A stretch of 64,000 nt of DNA, taken from NCBI GenBank assembly GCA_907163345.1, contig CAJQUN010000003.1:2666001-2730000 (forward strand), read 5' to 3'. The translations under genes were made by a program, and so were the position numbers. The stretch comes from Haberlea rhodopensis. Its lineage: Eukaryota > Streptophyta > Magnoliopsida > Lamiales > Gesneriaceae. Below are positions 24,883-37,176 of the stretch, one piece after another (position 1 is the first letter of the stretch; every line of letters starts with the position of its first letter). The notes beneath the pieces are model-generated. The model was not told the DNA's origin. It worked only from the letters and a program-made list of their open reading frames with translations, and searched no databases.

Positions 24883-25126
24883 TAATAGATTTAGAGAGGA
24901 ATGATGAATTCATCTTGAATTGTTTTATTGATACCATTGAACATATATATATATACAAGTGATGAAACTGAAATCTAAACAACCTCCTATACTTTAGCTA
25001 CAACTTAGATACAAAATGATATTCTTATCTTATCTAGTTGTGATCTTTGATAGAGTAATCTGAGATCTCAAATATTTGATATTTGGTATTCAAATATTTG
25101 ATCTTGTTTGAATTGTATCCTTATCA
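24883..25126 (-). repeat. 5' LTR of the complete Copia
   Basis: 244 bp, adjacent to the tRNA-Met primer-binding site complement at 24871-24882. It contains the expected promoter of the element. Confidence 0.95.
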
Positions 25127-25131
25127 GTATG

Positions 25132-26465
25132 TACTCTCATTGTAAGCCAACATAAATAAAAGAATTTACCTATATATATAACAGAAGCAAGAGTTACTAT
25201 TTATTATTATAGTAATGAATAGTAATTTACTATTCATTTAAAAAAATCACATCTTTTTTTTAAGAAAAACTTTCTTTCTTCAATTTTTTTGTTTAAATTG
25301 ATTTTGTTTGATGCACGAGTTTGACCTGAACCGATTATGAAAAAATATATCTTAATCGGTTGTTGATTCGCGCAACTTCAAATGTTGTTTTTATCAGTTT
25401 ATATGAGGATCATTTAAAAAAAAATTAAAGTCAGTCATTTGGTTATTGTTTTTACATTCAATTACAGTAGCATGATCTTTTTTAAAAAAAATATTAAAAT
25501 CAGTCATTTAAAATGTTATTTTCGATCAAATTAGTAAAAAATTGACCAACATATTGGTTTCTGACATCACGCATTGTGCGATGCCAATAAAAACTAGTAA
25601 TTTATAAATGGCCAGCTTTTCAACCCTCGTCAATGTAAGGTGTATGTACCTCAAGTCAGCATGCAATCTGGACACAAGCTACACCATGAACAATGGGGCA
25701 AAAGTAGCCTTTTTGTTTGTTGCTCCTAGCTATTTAAACACATTTTATTGGTTGAAAGAGGGTAAAAACTAACAGCTAAATTAAAGTTCCCCAATAAAAA
25801 AATGATTGATCACCTCACCAAATACTGTGTACTCGTTAATCTATTTGTTCATCATTGACCACCCAGAAATTGGGCAATTTCTATAGTACATCGTAACAAC
25901 CCAAACGTAAATATAGTTATTAATTAGTATGGACCCTATATAAAATTCATATCATCGGACGACTCAAAAAAAAAAAAATCATTTCTAGCAAGAAAATAAT
26001 ATCTTATTGTATAATTTATTCATATTGAAGTGAGAAAATGATATTAGTATATTTTCATGCAGATTAACCATACGACTCAAGTGATTTGGACAGCATCCAA
26101 TTAATTTTTGAGATTGAAAGGGGCCAATAATCGTGGTGATCGGAAGAACTAGTCCTCCTCTCTTTATGCGGCGTTGATGAAACCTTCTTCTTCAGGCTCC
26201 ACCACCGCGGCACAACCGGCCTCTGGCCGCTGTCAATTCCTAAATTTAAACTCTTCTTGCAAGTGGGACCCCAAAATTTATTTCAGATTTCGTCTATTCA
26301 GTTATCATATTCTTGTGCAAATGGACAAAGATTGAAAATAAATGTATCCGGACTTGGTTTTGATCCATTCCAGGAAATTCAAACCAAATACGACTCGTGC
26401 ACAACCTAACCTGAGAGGACGACATATTTCCAAGTGGTCCACCAAATGACAGACCATTAAAAACC
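25132..26465. other. Non-coding stretch between Copia and MULE
   Basis: AT-rich. A short inverted repeat (atagtaatgaatagtaatttactattcatt) lies at about 25218-25248. A GC-richer patch at 26155-26260 has a short ATG-initiated frame (26176 onward) rich in Ser, Thr and Ala that I cannot identify. The last nine bases, ttaaaaacc at 26457-26465, are the target duplication of the MULE. Confidence 0.4.
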
Positions 26466-26654
26466 GGTTAATTTGATGCGGGCCGTAAGTCCAGCACCCT
26501 TATGGGTTAATAATTTGACATGTGTCACTTTTGATTTTTCTATTTTATTTTAATTTTTAACATTTTTTCAACGCTTTGGCTCCACTTCCTGATGCTTTAT
26601 CATTTTTTTTAGCTTTACTTTTGTATTTTCGTTAAGTTACAGTGCTTTCCTTTA
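26466..26654. repeat. Left TIR of MULE
   Basis: Matches the reverse complement of 30936-31121 with only a handful of substitutions and one- to two-base indels; contains gacatgtgtcacttttgat and cacttcctgatgctttatca. Confidence 0.93.
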
Positions 26655-27896
26655 CCATATTTCCCAAATGTTTTGTTTTTGTTTTTTTTTAATATTTTAC
26701 TTACTATTTTACCATAGTTAGAAGTAGCGAGAATCAAAAAGCGGGAATTGTATTTTTAGATTTGTAGGACTTGGACCCACAGCTTGTTGATTAATTAAAA
26801 TATTGATTAATTAATGGTTTTTTGAGGTAGATTAATTAATGTTTACTAACATGTAAAATGGTGAAAGTGTAAGGAAGTTAATTCACAGAGTTATCTTTTA
26901 TATATATTTTTAGCAGACGTGTTTGGTAATTATATCAACCGTCCTTACGAAATGTTTTTTTTATTTTAAAATATCAAGATATAATATTATATCAAGGAGT
27001 ATTTTTAAATATTAAAAAAACGTCATAAGAGAAAAATACTAATACAAGAAAAAAATATTATTTTGTACACATAATTTTAGATATTTAGATATTCTAAAAA
27101 AATGTTTTGAAACATTAAAACATAAAAAGATATTGACATAAAAAACTTTAATAACTTAAATCATTTTTAATGGTTGAGATACAATAGAAATTAAAATATA
27201 TACCAAAAGATTAAAAAAATGGTTGTTTGAAGGGATTATTCCTTAATAGGAAATATATAGTACAAATAGATATGCTAAGATCTAATTTTTAACAAGATTA
27301 AAAATATCTATTACTATATATTAAGTTGGAGGAATCGGTGGAAATTTGGCACATCAAATGCATAAAACCAGCGGGTTCCATGTGATTGATTCATCATGGC
27401 TTGTATTACAAAAAAAAGTTCCAATGTATTAAATCGCCAAACCAAAATGAGAAGCCTTATGGATGAAGTATGAACAAGAGATCTATTTTCGCTATCTACT
27501 TGTACAAATCCATCCATAACTTTACAAAGATCAAAAGTTCTATAAATATACCCACTACCTCTTAGCTATCTACTTGATCAAAAGTTGAATAAGTCCACAT
27601 GTTTCAACCACAATATATCGTAAACTATGGATCTTGAATAAAATCATGGCACTGCATCAACAAAAGAGGTGGATCCAAAAAAGAACTCATACATCACCCA
27701 TCTTATATGACTTTTTGCTAACTTATATAAATGGGTATGAGTCTGTGATATATCCACCCATATAGCAATGGTTGCTAATTCCCTACATAGCAAAATACCC
27801 ATCTTTAATAAAAAAAAAATTATATTTATAAGATGAACTGAAAAACATTTACCTCGACGTTCATGTCAACTGGTACTAATGGTTGGACATTTGTTG

Positions 27897-28080
27897 CTCC
27901 ATCTAGTTGACTAGTTATGTGTTGTGATGTTTGTGAACTTTGCCCCTTTTTTTTAGTACCTTTTGCAGTGCCATCTACAAATTAGTAGCTCCATCTAGTT
28001 GACTAGTTATGTGTTGTGATGTTTGTGAACTTTGCCCCTTTTTTTTAGTACCTTTTGCAGTGCCATCTACAAATTAATAG
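27897..28080. repeat. Two-copy tandem duplication, period 92 bp, inside the MULE
   Basis: The block beginning ctccatctagttgactagtt at 27897 repeats at 27989 almost unchanged, including the poly-T tract and the word gtgccatctacaaatta. It lies downstream of the transposase frame. Confidence 0.9.
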
Positions 28081-28120
28081 TTAATCAGAAAAGTTCACAA
28101 TATGGTACAATAGATTTTAC

Positions 28121-30340
28121 TTACATTGATATATTTATATAATAAATATATGTAAATTTGTAAAACTTACTTGAACTTTCACCCTTTCTTTTTCTCCTTT
28201 TTTTAGCAACATCCCAATGACGTGTGTGAACATGAGTGATTCCTCTTGACTTAATCAAAATAGGATCACGTATAAGCATTTTATCTGTTGTGGGATTTTC
28301 TTTTTCATCATCCCAATCACCGGTTGTATTTTCATCATTTAGACTCAAATTCTCAAACCAATTATTGATTTTTGCCCTAGCAGCTTCTAAAGATTCTGCC
28401 AAAATGTGTCTAGGCTCCTGGTATGAATTAGCTCTCACAGCAAGATCATAAGTACCCTCATCATTTGTTGGATAAATACCATGTCAAATGCATGACCACT
28501 ACTTCTCACATTTTCATTTCCACTGCCTAAATCACACACACTGTTTTTTACAGTTTTCGTCCACCGCCGTTTCACATACATATCGGGCATGAAATCAACA
28601 TTCAACCTATCAAAGACTTTTAAAGAATAGCAACACAATAACCCAATGGTCTCAAATTTATGACAACTACATCTTATGCACAAATTTTGTCTATCAAACT
28701 CAACTGTCAAAATCTTTGAGCTTTGACCATAAGCTTTCAGTTTGAACAGCATCACAGAAGTTCCCACAACCTCATACTGATCTATGATAATGAAGCTTAA
28801 AGAATCAGTTACTTCAGTTTGAAACAACTTGAATATAGTCATTGTATAAACGTCAGAAGCACGTTTAATCCATGGGTTATTTGCTGATAATAGTGGAAGC
28901 TTTCCATGGTGGCTAACAATGTCCTTTTCTTGTTCATCCGCACGCCAACTATTTTGAACTTTTTCGTAATCAAGCACACAGTCATACAAAGAAGATCTTG
29001 CACCACCAAACTTTTTTTTCAACGCTGAGTTTGCACCTTCACTTCTAGACGTAGCCAAAAGTCCTGCACTAAATTTATTGCAACTAAAAGCAGTAGCCCA
29101 TTTGTGCCGCAAATTGTACATCAAAGTGAACCAATTTTTGTCACCAATATTATAACCTTCCATCATTTGTTTCCATGTTATCTCGAACTCTTCTTCAGAC
29201 TCACAACCAGTCATACACTTATTTCACAATCTTTTGAAACTTGAATCACCATTCAAGCTGCCAAAATGTGAAGGAGCATTTTGATTGATGTGCCAATGAC
29301 ACAAACGATGATGTGAAGTTGGAAAAACTGTTCTAATCGCATTCATCATAGCTTGCCATTGGTCTGTAAAAATTGTTTCAGGTTGTTTACCATTCATGGA
29401 CTCAAGGAATGTCCTAAACAACCATTCAAAAGAACTTTCAGTTTCATCTGACATGAAGGCAAATCCAAACATAATATTTTGCCTGTGATGATTTATACCC
29501 ACAAAAGGACAACAAATCAAGTTATACATATTTGTTCGATAAGTGGTATCAACTGAAAGCACATCACCAAAATATTCATAGTCAATCTTGCATCTATAAT
29601 CCCTGAAGAAAATATTCATCAACCTATTATCATCATCTTTTTCAACATTCCAATAAAAATAAGGCTCGTTATTTGTCATGCTTATGAAGTGTTGAACTAT
29701 TTGAAAAGCATCACCATTTTCAATTTTGGAATTTTTTTTGGCACGGTACAGGGAATCATATGCATCTCTTGGGGTAAAACCTATGTTTTCTCTCCCTTGT
29801 GCTAAACTTTCGAATAAAGCATATGCTTTAGAAACAGGAATTCCACATTTAACCATTGTTTCCAAACACTTCCCCATTTCAGGAGTCAAGTTGCGGGAGG
29901 ATCTTAATAGATGTCTTTGATCATGAGGGTACATGTCATGATTATGTTCCTTTGAAAATGCAGTCACTCTCCATTCTCTCCCCTTTAACCGGCCAACTCT
30001 AAGTTTTGCTTTACAACCGATTCTAAATGACGGTTTCACATAAGTTGGTATCTTGTTCAAAGAACGTTTTTCATCTTTAGTTCCTTCACATGAACAATGA
30101 AAGTCAGCCATCCTTATACTTTTCGGTATCTCCTTTTCTAACACTAAAACCTTTTGAACTTGCATATTGACAGTATAATCCATATGCGACATGTTCATTT
30201 GTTATATATTGTCCTACTCCCAACCTATTCTCCATTTCTACAATTGTTAAGTTTTTAAATTCTACCTCAGCATCTTCTGCCATTGATGGTTCTCCATGAT
30301 ATGAACAATCATCAGGTGGCATTCGTGAATTTTGTACCAT
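28121..30340 (-). pseudogene. FAR1/FRS-like MULE transposase, disrupted
   Basis: Pieces in order: FAR1 DNA-binding region (30340 to about 30104, with YGLYCQYASSKGFSVRKG, then ADFHCSCEG in another frame), MULE transposase core (30198-29224, with SVDTTYRTNMYNLICCPFVG for the first Asp, FTDQWQAMMNAI and HHRLCHWHINQN), then the C-terminal part (29214-28435) with a SWIM-type CxC motif (CSCHKFETIGLLCCY, where the usual final His is Tyr) and a basic tail (28438-28121, HWDVAKKRRKRKG). Lesions: a frameshift near 30110-30190, an in-frame TGA at about 29215-29223 where relatives have a Trp codon (the frame continues directly after it), and another frameshift near 28450-28480. Domesticated FAR1/FHY3 proteins share this fold, but the TIRs and target duplication show that this one is a transposon gene. 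Confidence 0.9.
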
Positions 30341-30935
30341 AATGTGAGCGAAAGCCTGCAGTTATTAGCATAAAAGTAATTACAGCTTGGATGTTAACAA
30401 ATAATATGATTGGTAAACATATTAACATTCTGCATGAACTAAAGATCAAAACTACCGAAGAATGAAAGAAACCTCCAAAAATATTTGTCCATGACAAAAC
30501 AAATTATTTCCAAGAATCTTCATGACAAAAAAAATTTATTTTTTTCCAATCTACTAAAAATATATTTTATTTCCACACTTGGATGATCAAATATTCAGTA
30601 ATCTTTCTAAACATTTCAGATGAAACAGAAGCAACATATTTAATCTATTTTGTCATTTATAAACCAAAAAATCATGAGGAAGATTTAAGAAAAAAACAAA
30701 CCTTTAAACCGAGCCGATGGATGAAAAGTATCAACAGGCTGATTAACTCCACAACAAAGCGGGTCGACAATGGAAAATGAAAAGTTGGTCGAATATTTGT
30801 AAATAGAGTGGAAAAAACGTGCAGAGAAGCGACGACACTAAATGCATTGAGTGAGATTACTGGAGAGGGGAAAATGTGCATCGTCTAAACTATGGTAAAA
30901 GAATTTCTTAAATCAAGAAAATTTATTTTAACTAT

Positions 30936-31121
30936 GGTAAAGCAGTGTAACTTAACGAAAATACAAAAGTAAAGCTAAAAAAATGATAAAGCATCAGGAA
31001 GTGGGGCCAAAGCGTTGAAAAAATGTTAAAAATTTAAAATAAAATAGAAAAATCAAAAGTGACACATGTCAAATTATTAACCCATAAGGGTGCTGGCCTT
31101 ACGGCCAGCATCAAATTAACC
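30936..31121. repeat. Right TIR of MULE
   Basis: Inverted partner of the left terminus. The outermost part has extra self-complementarity (tgctggccttacggccagca). Confidence 0.93.
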
Positions 31122-31342
31122 TTAAAAACCAATCAGTTACAGGCAACAAACAAGCACCCAGAATAGGTATTTCTAGCATAAATATTGCAGATAAACTACA
31201 GCCAAAACATATAACAAGCGGTACACGTCTCAATCTAATCTGCAGAGAAGTACACTGCAGTCAGCGGTGGTAATGAATTACTAGACAGAAGGTTTCTTCT
31301 TTTTCAATGAAATTTCAAATTCATTCTTCCCAGAAAGTTAAA

Positions 31343-34300
31343 TCACTGCCAACCCTGAGGAGGTCCATTGTTGAGAGAGGGGAGGGGAGGTCTCGGTCTT
31401 GCATACTCTGCGAATATAACCCAACCGTCTAGAAACTGCAAAAACAACAGGGTCAAATTTCAAAACGTTTTTAACCAACACAATGAATGGCACCTGACAA
31501 AAAATGACACTGACCTACTGCACATAAAAGGCATACGCATTGCACTTAGCACTGAGTTAACCGGATGATCACAAACTTACAGATTTGGAATTCACTTTCA
31601 ACGCACAAAATGACGGCCTACTGTGTTAACCCATTTCTTACTCGATTTACAGCATATACAAAGAAATGACATCTTGCAGTATTAAAGACGAGGAAAATTA
31701 ACGCAATGTTTGGAAGTAATTCTCTAAAGTGTTTCTATTATTCCAAAATAAAATCAAATATAGATCACATTCTCCAACTCCAAGACAAATCAAAACTCCC
31801 ATATTTTTTTCGATTTTATCTCTCAAACATAATAGTTACTTTTAAATTCACATTTAATCCCAAAAATATTTGATTATTATATTACATCTTAACTACTTAT
31901 ACTATATTTTAAAATTTTAAAATATTTTACTTCTCACTAAAATAACTAAATATATATGATGTGACGTCACCAACGCAACAATTCTTGCATGACATATTAT
32001 AGTAAAAAATGTTTTTTCATAAAATATAAAACCAAACATATATCACATTCTCTAATCGAATCCCCCACAACGTATTTTCTCAAAGCATTTCCCCTGAACA
32101 CTCAATATTGCTACCAAATATTACCTAAATTTCTCGTTCAATATTGTTATGATTCAATCTAAGCAGTCTATGTCCACAAATTTCCAAGGCCAATGGGATC
32201 TTCAAAGTGATAGCCTCGTCTCCAAAATGGACAAAAATTAAAATAGTCTCCAAACTGAAGTACTTGGGCTAGTTGCTTGTGACGAAAAGATGGAAACCTA
32301 TAAACTTAAGGAGCTTACAAAACAATTTAAATTTGAAAAGGATGCTACTTTTTCTCACCAAACAAGCAAGTACATGTTTTTTGTAAACTAACATTTACCA
32401 TTAAGCTTAAAATGCTTGTAAGCATGCAAAGGCAAGAAAGAAGATTTAGGAGAAAAGCAGCGTTGAGCTGTTTGGTAAGATACTGATATAACCGAACATC
32501 AATTTTTTTCAGGCACCATCCCAGAAATAGAACACAATGACCCCCTCCCTCTACCAGCTTCACTTAGGTCCTTTCGTACACATTGTTTCTACCTCCACTT
32601 TCCAATTTGCAAAGTTAAAACTCTAGAAGGGACACAAATAACTGAAAGAGCTTTACAGCCATACCAGACAGAAGTTTTGAAACTGAAGCCACTCTTTGGT
32701 TTCTTTTTTATACAAACCAAGTACTTACGGTTTGATTACAGTTCCTAAAAACGAAAAACGAAATCAAAACTGAACCTACAATTGTATGGAACCAAAACCA
32801 GACTATAAACTGAGTCTTAAATTCATATGGTCCCGAAATCTCCTAAATAACTTAATTTATATATATTATTCCATTCATAAACATTATATCCCAGATTTAT
32901 TTTTATTGTTTTTTATAATAGAACATTTATAATATTCGTATATAACTATTTGATGATTATACTTGGTTAGGATTTTGGTATGATGAACTGGAGAGCTCAT
33001 CGATAAATTTTTTTCTCAACCACTACCTCATAACCGAGGCGAAACCAGAATGTTTGGGTGCTGGAACCAAGCGGTTTTTAAATTATTTGGATTAAATTCC
33101 ACATTCCGTTACAACTAGAACTGTGTGAGTTTGAAACCGGAACTGCTTGTTTTCAATCTAGTTATAGAGCCTTGCTCAGATGCAAATAAAGCAATGGTCA
33201 AGCAGCAAGTATGATTTTCGAAGTCAGCAAAAAGAATCTGTGCATAAGAATCAGGCAGAGTGCAGCCTCTACTGTTCTCAGTAAAGCCCATCTATGTCGC
33301 ATTTAGCTACCATTTATGAACCTCTAACAGATATTCTATAGAACACATGATTCACCTGGCCATCCATGCCCTTCATCCCTGCAGCAGCATCTTCTAATGA
33401 TGCATAGTTTACAAAGCCATAGCCCTTCGAATAGCCAGAGACCCGATCAGTAACTACTTTAGCTGAGAAGAGACAATAACAACCAATTCCTTGAGAAATT
33501 TCCAATAGTATGCCTATTCAGGTCCAATGCATTAATAAACAAAAATAACATACCATGGACCACTTCCCCAAAATTAGCAAAGGCATTCCGCAGACCTTCT
33601 GTTGTTGTCCGTTTGCTAAGCCCTGAATGTCATATCAAAGAAAGTTCGATGAGGTCAAGCCGCATCAAGACATCACCATGGTAAACTTTTTAGACAAGCA
33701 AAATCAGCAAAAAAAAAGATAACTAAACGAGTCACAGTCTGGAGGCCAAAAGTGACTGATGCTGTATCAATGACAGAATAGTTTTCTGCATCCCCTAAGA
33801 ACAAACTGGAGGCCAGTCCTAGAAAAATAAACTAGCTGCTAAAAAAACAGGCGTAAATTGTGACTATCAAAAAGAGAATGGACGTAGTAATAAGATGATA
33901 TAATGGCAACAAAAGACTTATTCTGTGGTTTTACATATCTCTGGCACAAAATTTTGAGGAATTTACTTTTCCTTGGGTTTGACAACACACTTACGGAAAT
34001 TGATCGTACGATGAGAAAAAAAACTCGACTATAGAAGAATGCCAAGTAACGAGTTGCAATTCAGACACAACTAGACAAAGAAATCAGAGGAACTTTGTTA
34101 AGTTAATTAATAACCAGATGGGAACCTGTATCAGTCAACATTGACAATCGTGTACTCTGTATATGTATTGCCGTGCAATGCAAGTTGGATTGATTTTTTA
34201 AATTTATGGAAGTTTTGTTTGGTGAATGTCTCATCCATACTTTTCTATGCTTATTAAATAATTTCATTACACCACACACATAAGATATTAGCAGTTAAAA

Positions 34301-35312
34301 TTAAAAAAACCACACAAAAGAAGGAAGGGAACTAGCTTATGATATTATCCTACAAATCTGGGTGATATTACTTTCGAGGATAAAAACGATGGCTTAGCCC
34401 AATATTGTGACAACACATAGACAAATTGGTTTAGGGAAGAATTTCCCTCCCGCAAAAATAGCAAATAAGTGAACAACAAATAAATAAAGAAACAAATTGG
34501 AGCAACATACAAAGATTTTAAAAAAGGTGTCATCAAACATTTCTAGTAGAGAAACTCACAAAATTAAGATGCGGCCACATAACAAGAATACTGCACCTGA
34601 TATAATTAATTAAAGACCACCCACGGTGACACACGAGTGATCAAATAATCAACACAACAGCATTAAACAGCAATAAAATAAGCTACCAGGTGTTTCAGAA
34701 TAGAAATGATTAATTAGTTTAACCGAAAACTAAGCATGGACAACAGGACATAGGATATGATTTTTCTTTTCTCTTTTTTTTTTTTGAAAAAACAAATATA
34801 ATCATTTTTTTCGAAGTAGCTTAAAAATATAACAAATAGGACAATGATTGATGAATATGCAGCTATTACAAAGATGCAAGCTAGTCAATCACTAGTAAAT
34901 AGTAATTTACTAAGTTTTCGAATAAACTAAATTGATAATTTGAATAATACGTAAATGGGTCTTTCACACTATATTATTTTTTATGTGCTCAAATAAGTTC
35001 ATGATCAAACCACAAAAAATGGAATAATGAACTTAAAAAGCTTGCAGCACATGAAAGAACCAACTTATCATTATAAACCCCAAAAGAAGCAAGAAAAAGA
35101 TCGAAGAAATGAAGGTTGTTAGGGGGAAAACAGGTACACGTACCAGAAACGAAGAGATTGGTAGAAGGTTCCGCAGTAGGAGGCTTCTCAACATTAGTCT
35201 GTGGTATATTGAACGGAAAGCTCGAAAGAGACGAGAACATAGCCCTCAACCCTCTGCCGCTTGAAACTGCGGCCTTAGCCGCCGTCGTAGTGGCCGCGGC
35301 CCTCATCGCCAT
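31343..35312 (-). CDS. Small organelle-targeted RRM RNA-binding protein
   Basis: Single-RRM protein, probably imported into mitochondria (or plastids) to bind organellar RNA. Four exons on the minus strand: 35312-35144, 33622-33554, 33462-33356, 31435-31343, all with GT-AG borders, summing to 438 nt (145 residues). Residues 1-45 are rich in Ala, Arg and Ser with no acidic residue at the start (MAMRAAATTTAAK), typical of a presequence. The RRM starts at NLFVSGLS (RNP2) and has KGYGFVNY (RNP1) in exon 3. Exon 4 ends the domain (FLDGWVIFAEYARPRP) and a short Pro-rich tail follows. I chose ATG 35312 because it opens the presequence and upstream codons match nothing. Intron 3 is 1.9 kb. A Mutator-like element lies 188 bp upstream and a complete MULE 222 bp downstream. 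Family is sure; the exact orthologue is not. Confidence 0.88.
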
Positions 35313-35499
35313 TCTACGGAGGGTTTCAGCGAGACTTCCACAGGGAAATACGGGGATGAGGTGCCTTAAATAGCAAGCTGGAAGTGTAAGCAGGCCAAGG
35401 GTCCGAAACTGAAAATTTAATGGGTTGCGAAGGTAGATATGGGCCATGATGCGGTCAGCCCAGTATATAGTCCTATTTTCACCCGGCCGATTTTTTAAA

Positions 35500-37167
35500 G
35501 AGGAAATTACAAGAAGTTACCACTTTTAAAACATCATTCAACTAAATCACCCCAAAAAATCTTATTTCAACTAAATACATCTTTTAGAAAATTTATTTCA
35601 AATAAGTCAATTTTATCGAACCCTAATATAATTAGTCCATTAATTATGATTAAAATACAATTGCTCTATACCTTCATCCCCAAGCTTTTGCCTACTTTCC
35701 ACCATCGTGTTGCCCTCTGAAGCTTCTGATTTGTTTCTGATTTTTGTTTTCCGAAATTCTGCAAAGGATTTGTTCCCTCTCAGTGAATTGTTTCTAATTC
35801 TCTGGATGTTTCCTTGAATTCTGTTTTAGCGACTAACTTCTGATCGAATTTCAGTTGTTCTAGCCTCGCGTTCTTCGATCGTGATTTTCTAAAATCATTG
35901 AATTCTTTTTCGTTGAATTTTGGATTAATTTTCTTAAGTTGAACGCTCAATTTTGGGCAGAAAACGTGAATCTAACAAAATTGAGAAAATTATTCATTTA
36001 TCCTCATTCTCGTTGTTTTGAATTTCTTTCCAATTCGTGCATTCGGTTTGCATTCCCGTTGCTTATATTGTTGAATCGGTCATTTTATACAAGAACGATT
36101 TGGTGGTACAATCGCTTTATTTGATTTTGATTATTTAATTTTTACATGCACCGACTGAATCTATCAGTGCATGTAATTTCATGCACCGATCGAGTCTATC
36201 GGTGCATGTAAATTACATGCACCGATAGTCTCATATGCATGCATTGAGGTAGTTTTTTTTTCCTGCGGTGGACTTGTACCATCTGTGTCTATCGGTGCAT
36301 GTGATTTACATGCACCGATAGAAACATATGAGATAGTTTAATATGCATAATCTATTGGTGCATGTGATTTACATGCACCGGTAGAGATAACACCGATAGA
36401 GTCTATCGATGCATCTAAATCACATGCACCGATAGACTCAAATGCATGCGTTGAAGTAGTTTTTTTTTCCCTGCGGTGGACTTGTATCATCTGTGTCTAT
36501 CGGTGCATGTGATTTACATGAACCGATAGAAACATATGAGATAGTTTAATATGGATAATCTACCGGTGCATATTACTCATGCGATGCATGTAAAAATGAG
36601 TAATGAGATGCATGTATAATTACTAATGCGGTGCATGTAAAATTACTTATGTGGTGTATGTAAAATCGACTCATGCGGTGCATGTAAAATTGAATGGTGC
36701 ATGTTAAAATCGACTAATGCGGTGCATGTTAAAATCGACGGTGCATGTAAAATTACTAGTATAGTTCATGTAAAATTGAGCGGTGCATGTAAAAATTATT
36801 CATGCGGTGCATGTAAAATTACTCATATGGTGCGTGTAAAATTGAGCGGTGCATGTAAAAATTGACTCATGCGGTGCATGTAAAATTACTCACTCGGTGC
36901 ATGTGAAAATGAGTCATGCGGTGCATGTAAAATTACTCACTCGGTGCATGTGAAAATGAGTCATGCAGTGCATGTAAAATCATTCTTGCGGTGCATGTAA
37001 AATCATTCTTGCGGTGCATGTAAAAATGATTTATGCGGTGTAGAGTATTTTTGTAAGTGGGGTTAGTTTAGTCATTGTATTCAAAAATGGACTTAGTTGA
37101 AAGAACTTTTTATTGGATGACTGGGCCGAAAAACCTTTTACCTAATGATAACGGCCGAAATTTTCCC
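35500..37167. mobile_element. Non-autonomous Mutator-like element, copy 1, with palindrome array
   Basis: 1668 bp bounded by a perfect 9-bp duplication, TTTTTTAAA (35491-35499 and 37168-37176). Its left 150 bp (gaggaaattacaagaag onward) matches the reverse complement of the right end of the element at 43018-45417, and its right 130 bp matches that element's left end, so the two are family members in opposite orientation. The TIRs are weak (GAGGAAATT against GGGAAAATT). The interior (35640-36130) has no transposase and differs from copy 2; it may be captured host sequence. From 36140 the TGCATGTAAATTACATGCA-type palindromes begin. Superfamily is inferred from the 9-bp duplication. Confidence 0.75.
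36140..37040. repeat. TGCATG palindrome and half-site array, copy 1
   Basis: Between 36140 and 36570 about six full or nearly full palindromes of the form ggtgcatgt-aat-acatgcacc occur, inside a roughly 205-bp unit present twice (about 36216-36366 and 36441-36570 share cctgcggtggacttgta and gagatagtttaatatg). From 36571 to 37040 the pattern changes to about twenty half-sites of gcggtgcatgtaaaat separated by attactcat or gactcat, with periods of roughly 25-35 bp. Confidence 0.9.
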
Positions 37168-37176
37168 TTTTTTAAA

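Larger units (their letters stand above)
20419..25126 (-). mobile_element. Complete, young Ty1/Copia LTR retrotransposon
   Basis: 4708 bp on the minus strand, flanked by the 5-bp target duplication GTATG (20414-20418 and 25127-25131). The two LTRs (20419-20660 and 24883-25126) differ only by one AT dinucleotide in a TA microsatellite. The primer-binding site (complement of gctctgatacca, 24871-24882) directly abuts the 5' LTR and matches initiator tRNA-Met, and a polypurine tract (complement of taccccctc at 20661) abuts the 3' LTR. One uninterrupted gag-pol frame fills the interior. LTR near-identity plus an open frame indicates a very recent insertion that may be autonomous. Confidence 0.95.
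26466..31121 (-). mobile_element. Complete Mutator-like element (MULE) with FAR1-type transposase
   Basis: 4656 bp bordered by a perfect 9-bp target duplication, TTAAAAACC, at 26457-26465 and 31122-31130. Terminal inverted repeats of about 185 bp start GGTTAATTTGATGC and are nearly identical at both ends (26466 to about 26654; about 30936-31121). The interior encodes a FAR1/FRS-like transposase on the minus strand, now broken. Long similar TIRs and a perfect duplication point to a fairly recent insertion. It ends 222 bp beyond the stop codon of the RRM gene. Confidence 0.95.

Noticed and set aside
28121..30340. Host FAR1-RELATED SEQUENCE transcription factor gene
   Set aside because: It lies within TIRs and a 9-bp target duplication and is disrupted, so it is a transposase pseudogene.
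36571..37040. CRISPR-like array of regularly spaced repeats
   Set aside because: The repeats are short half-sites of a transposon-borne palindrome in plant nuclear DNA, spacing is irregular and no cas genes exist.
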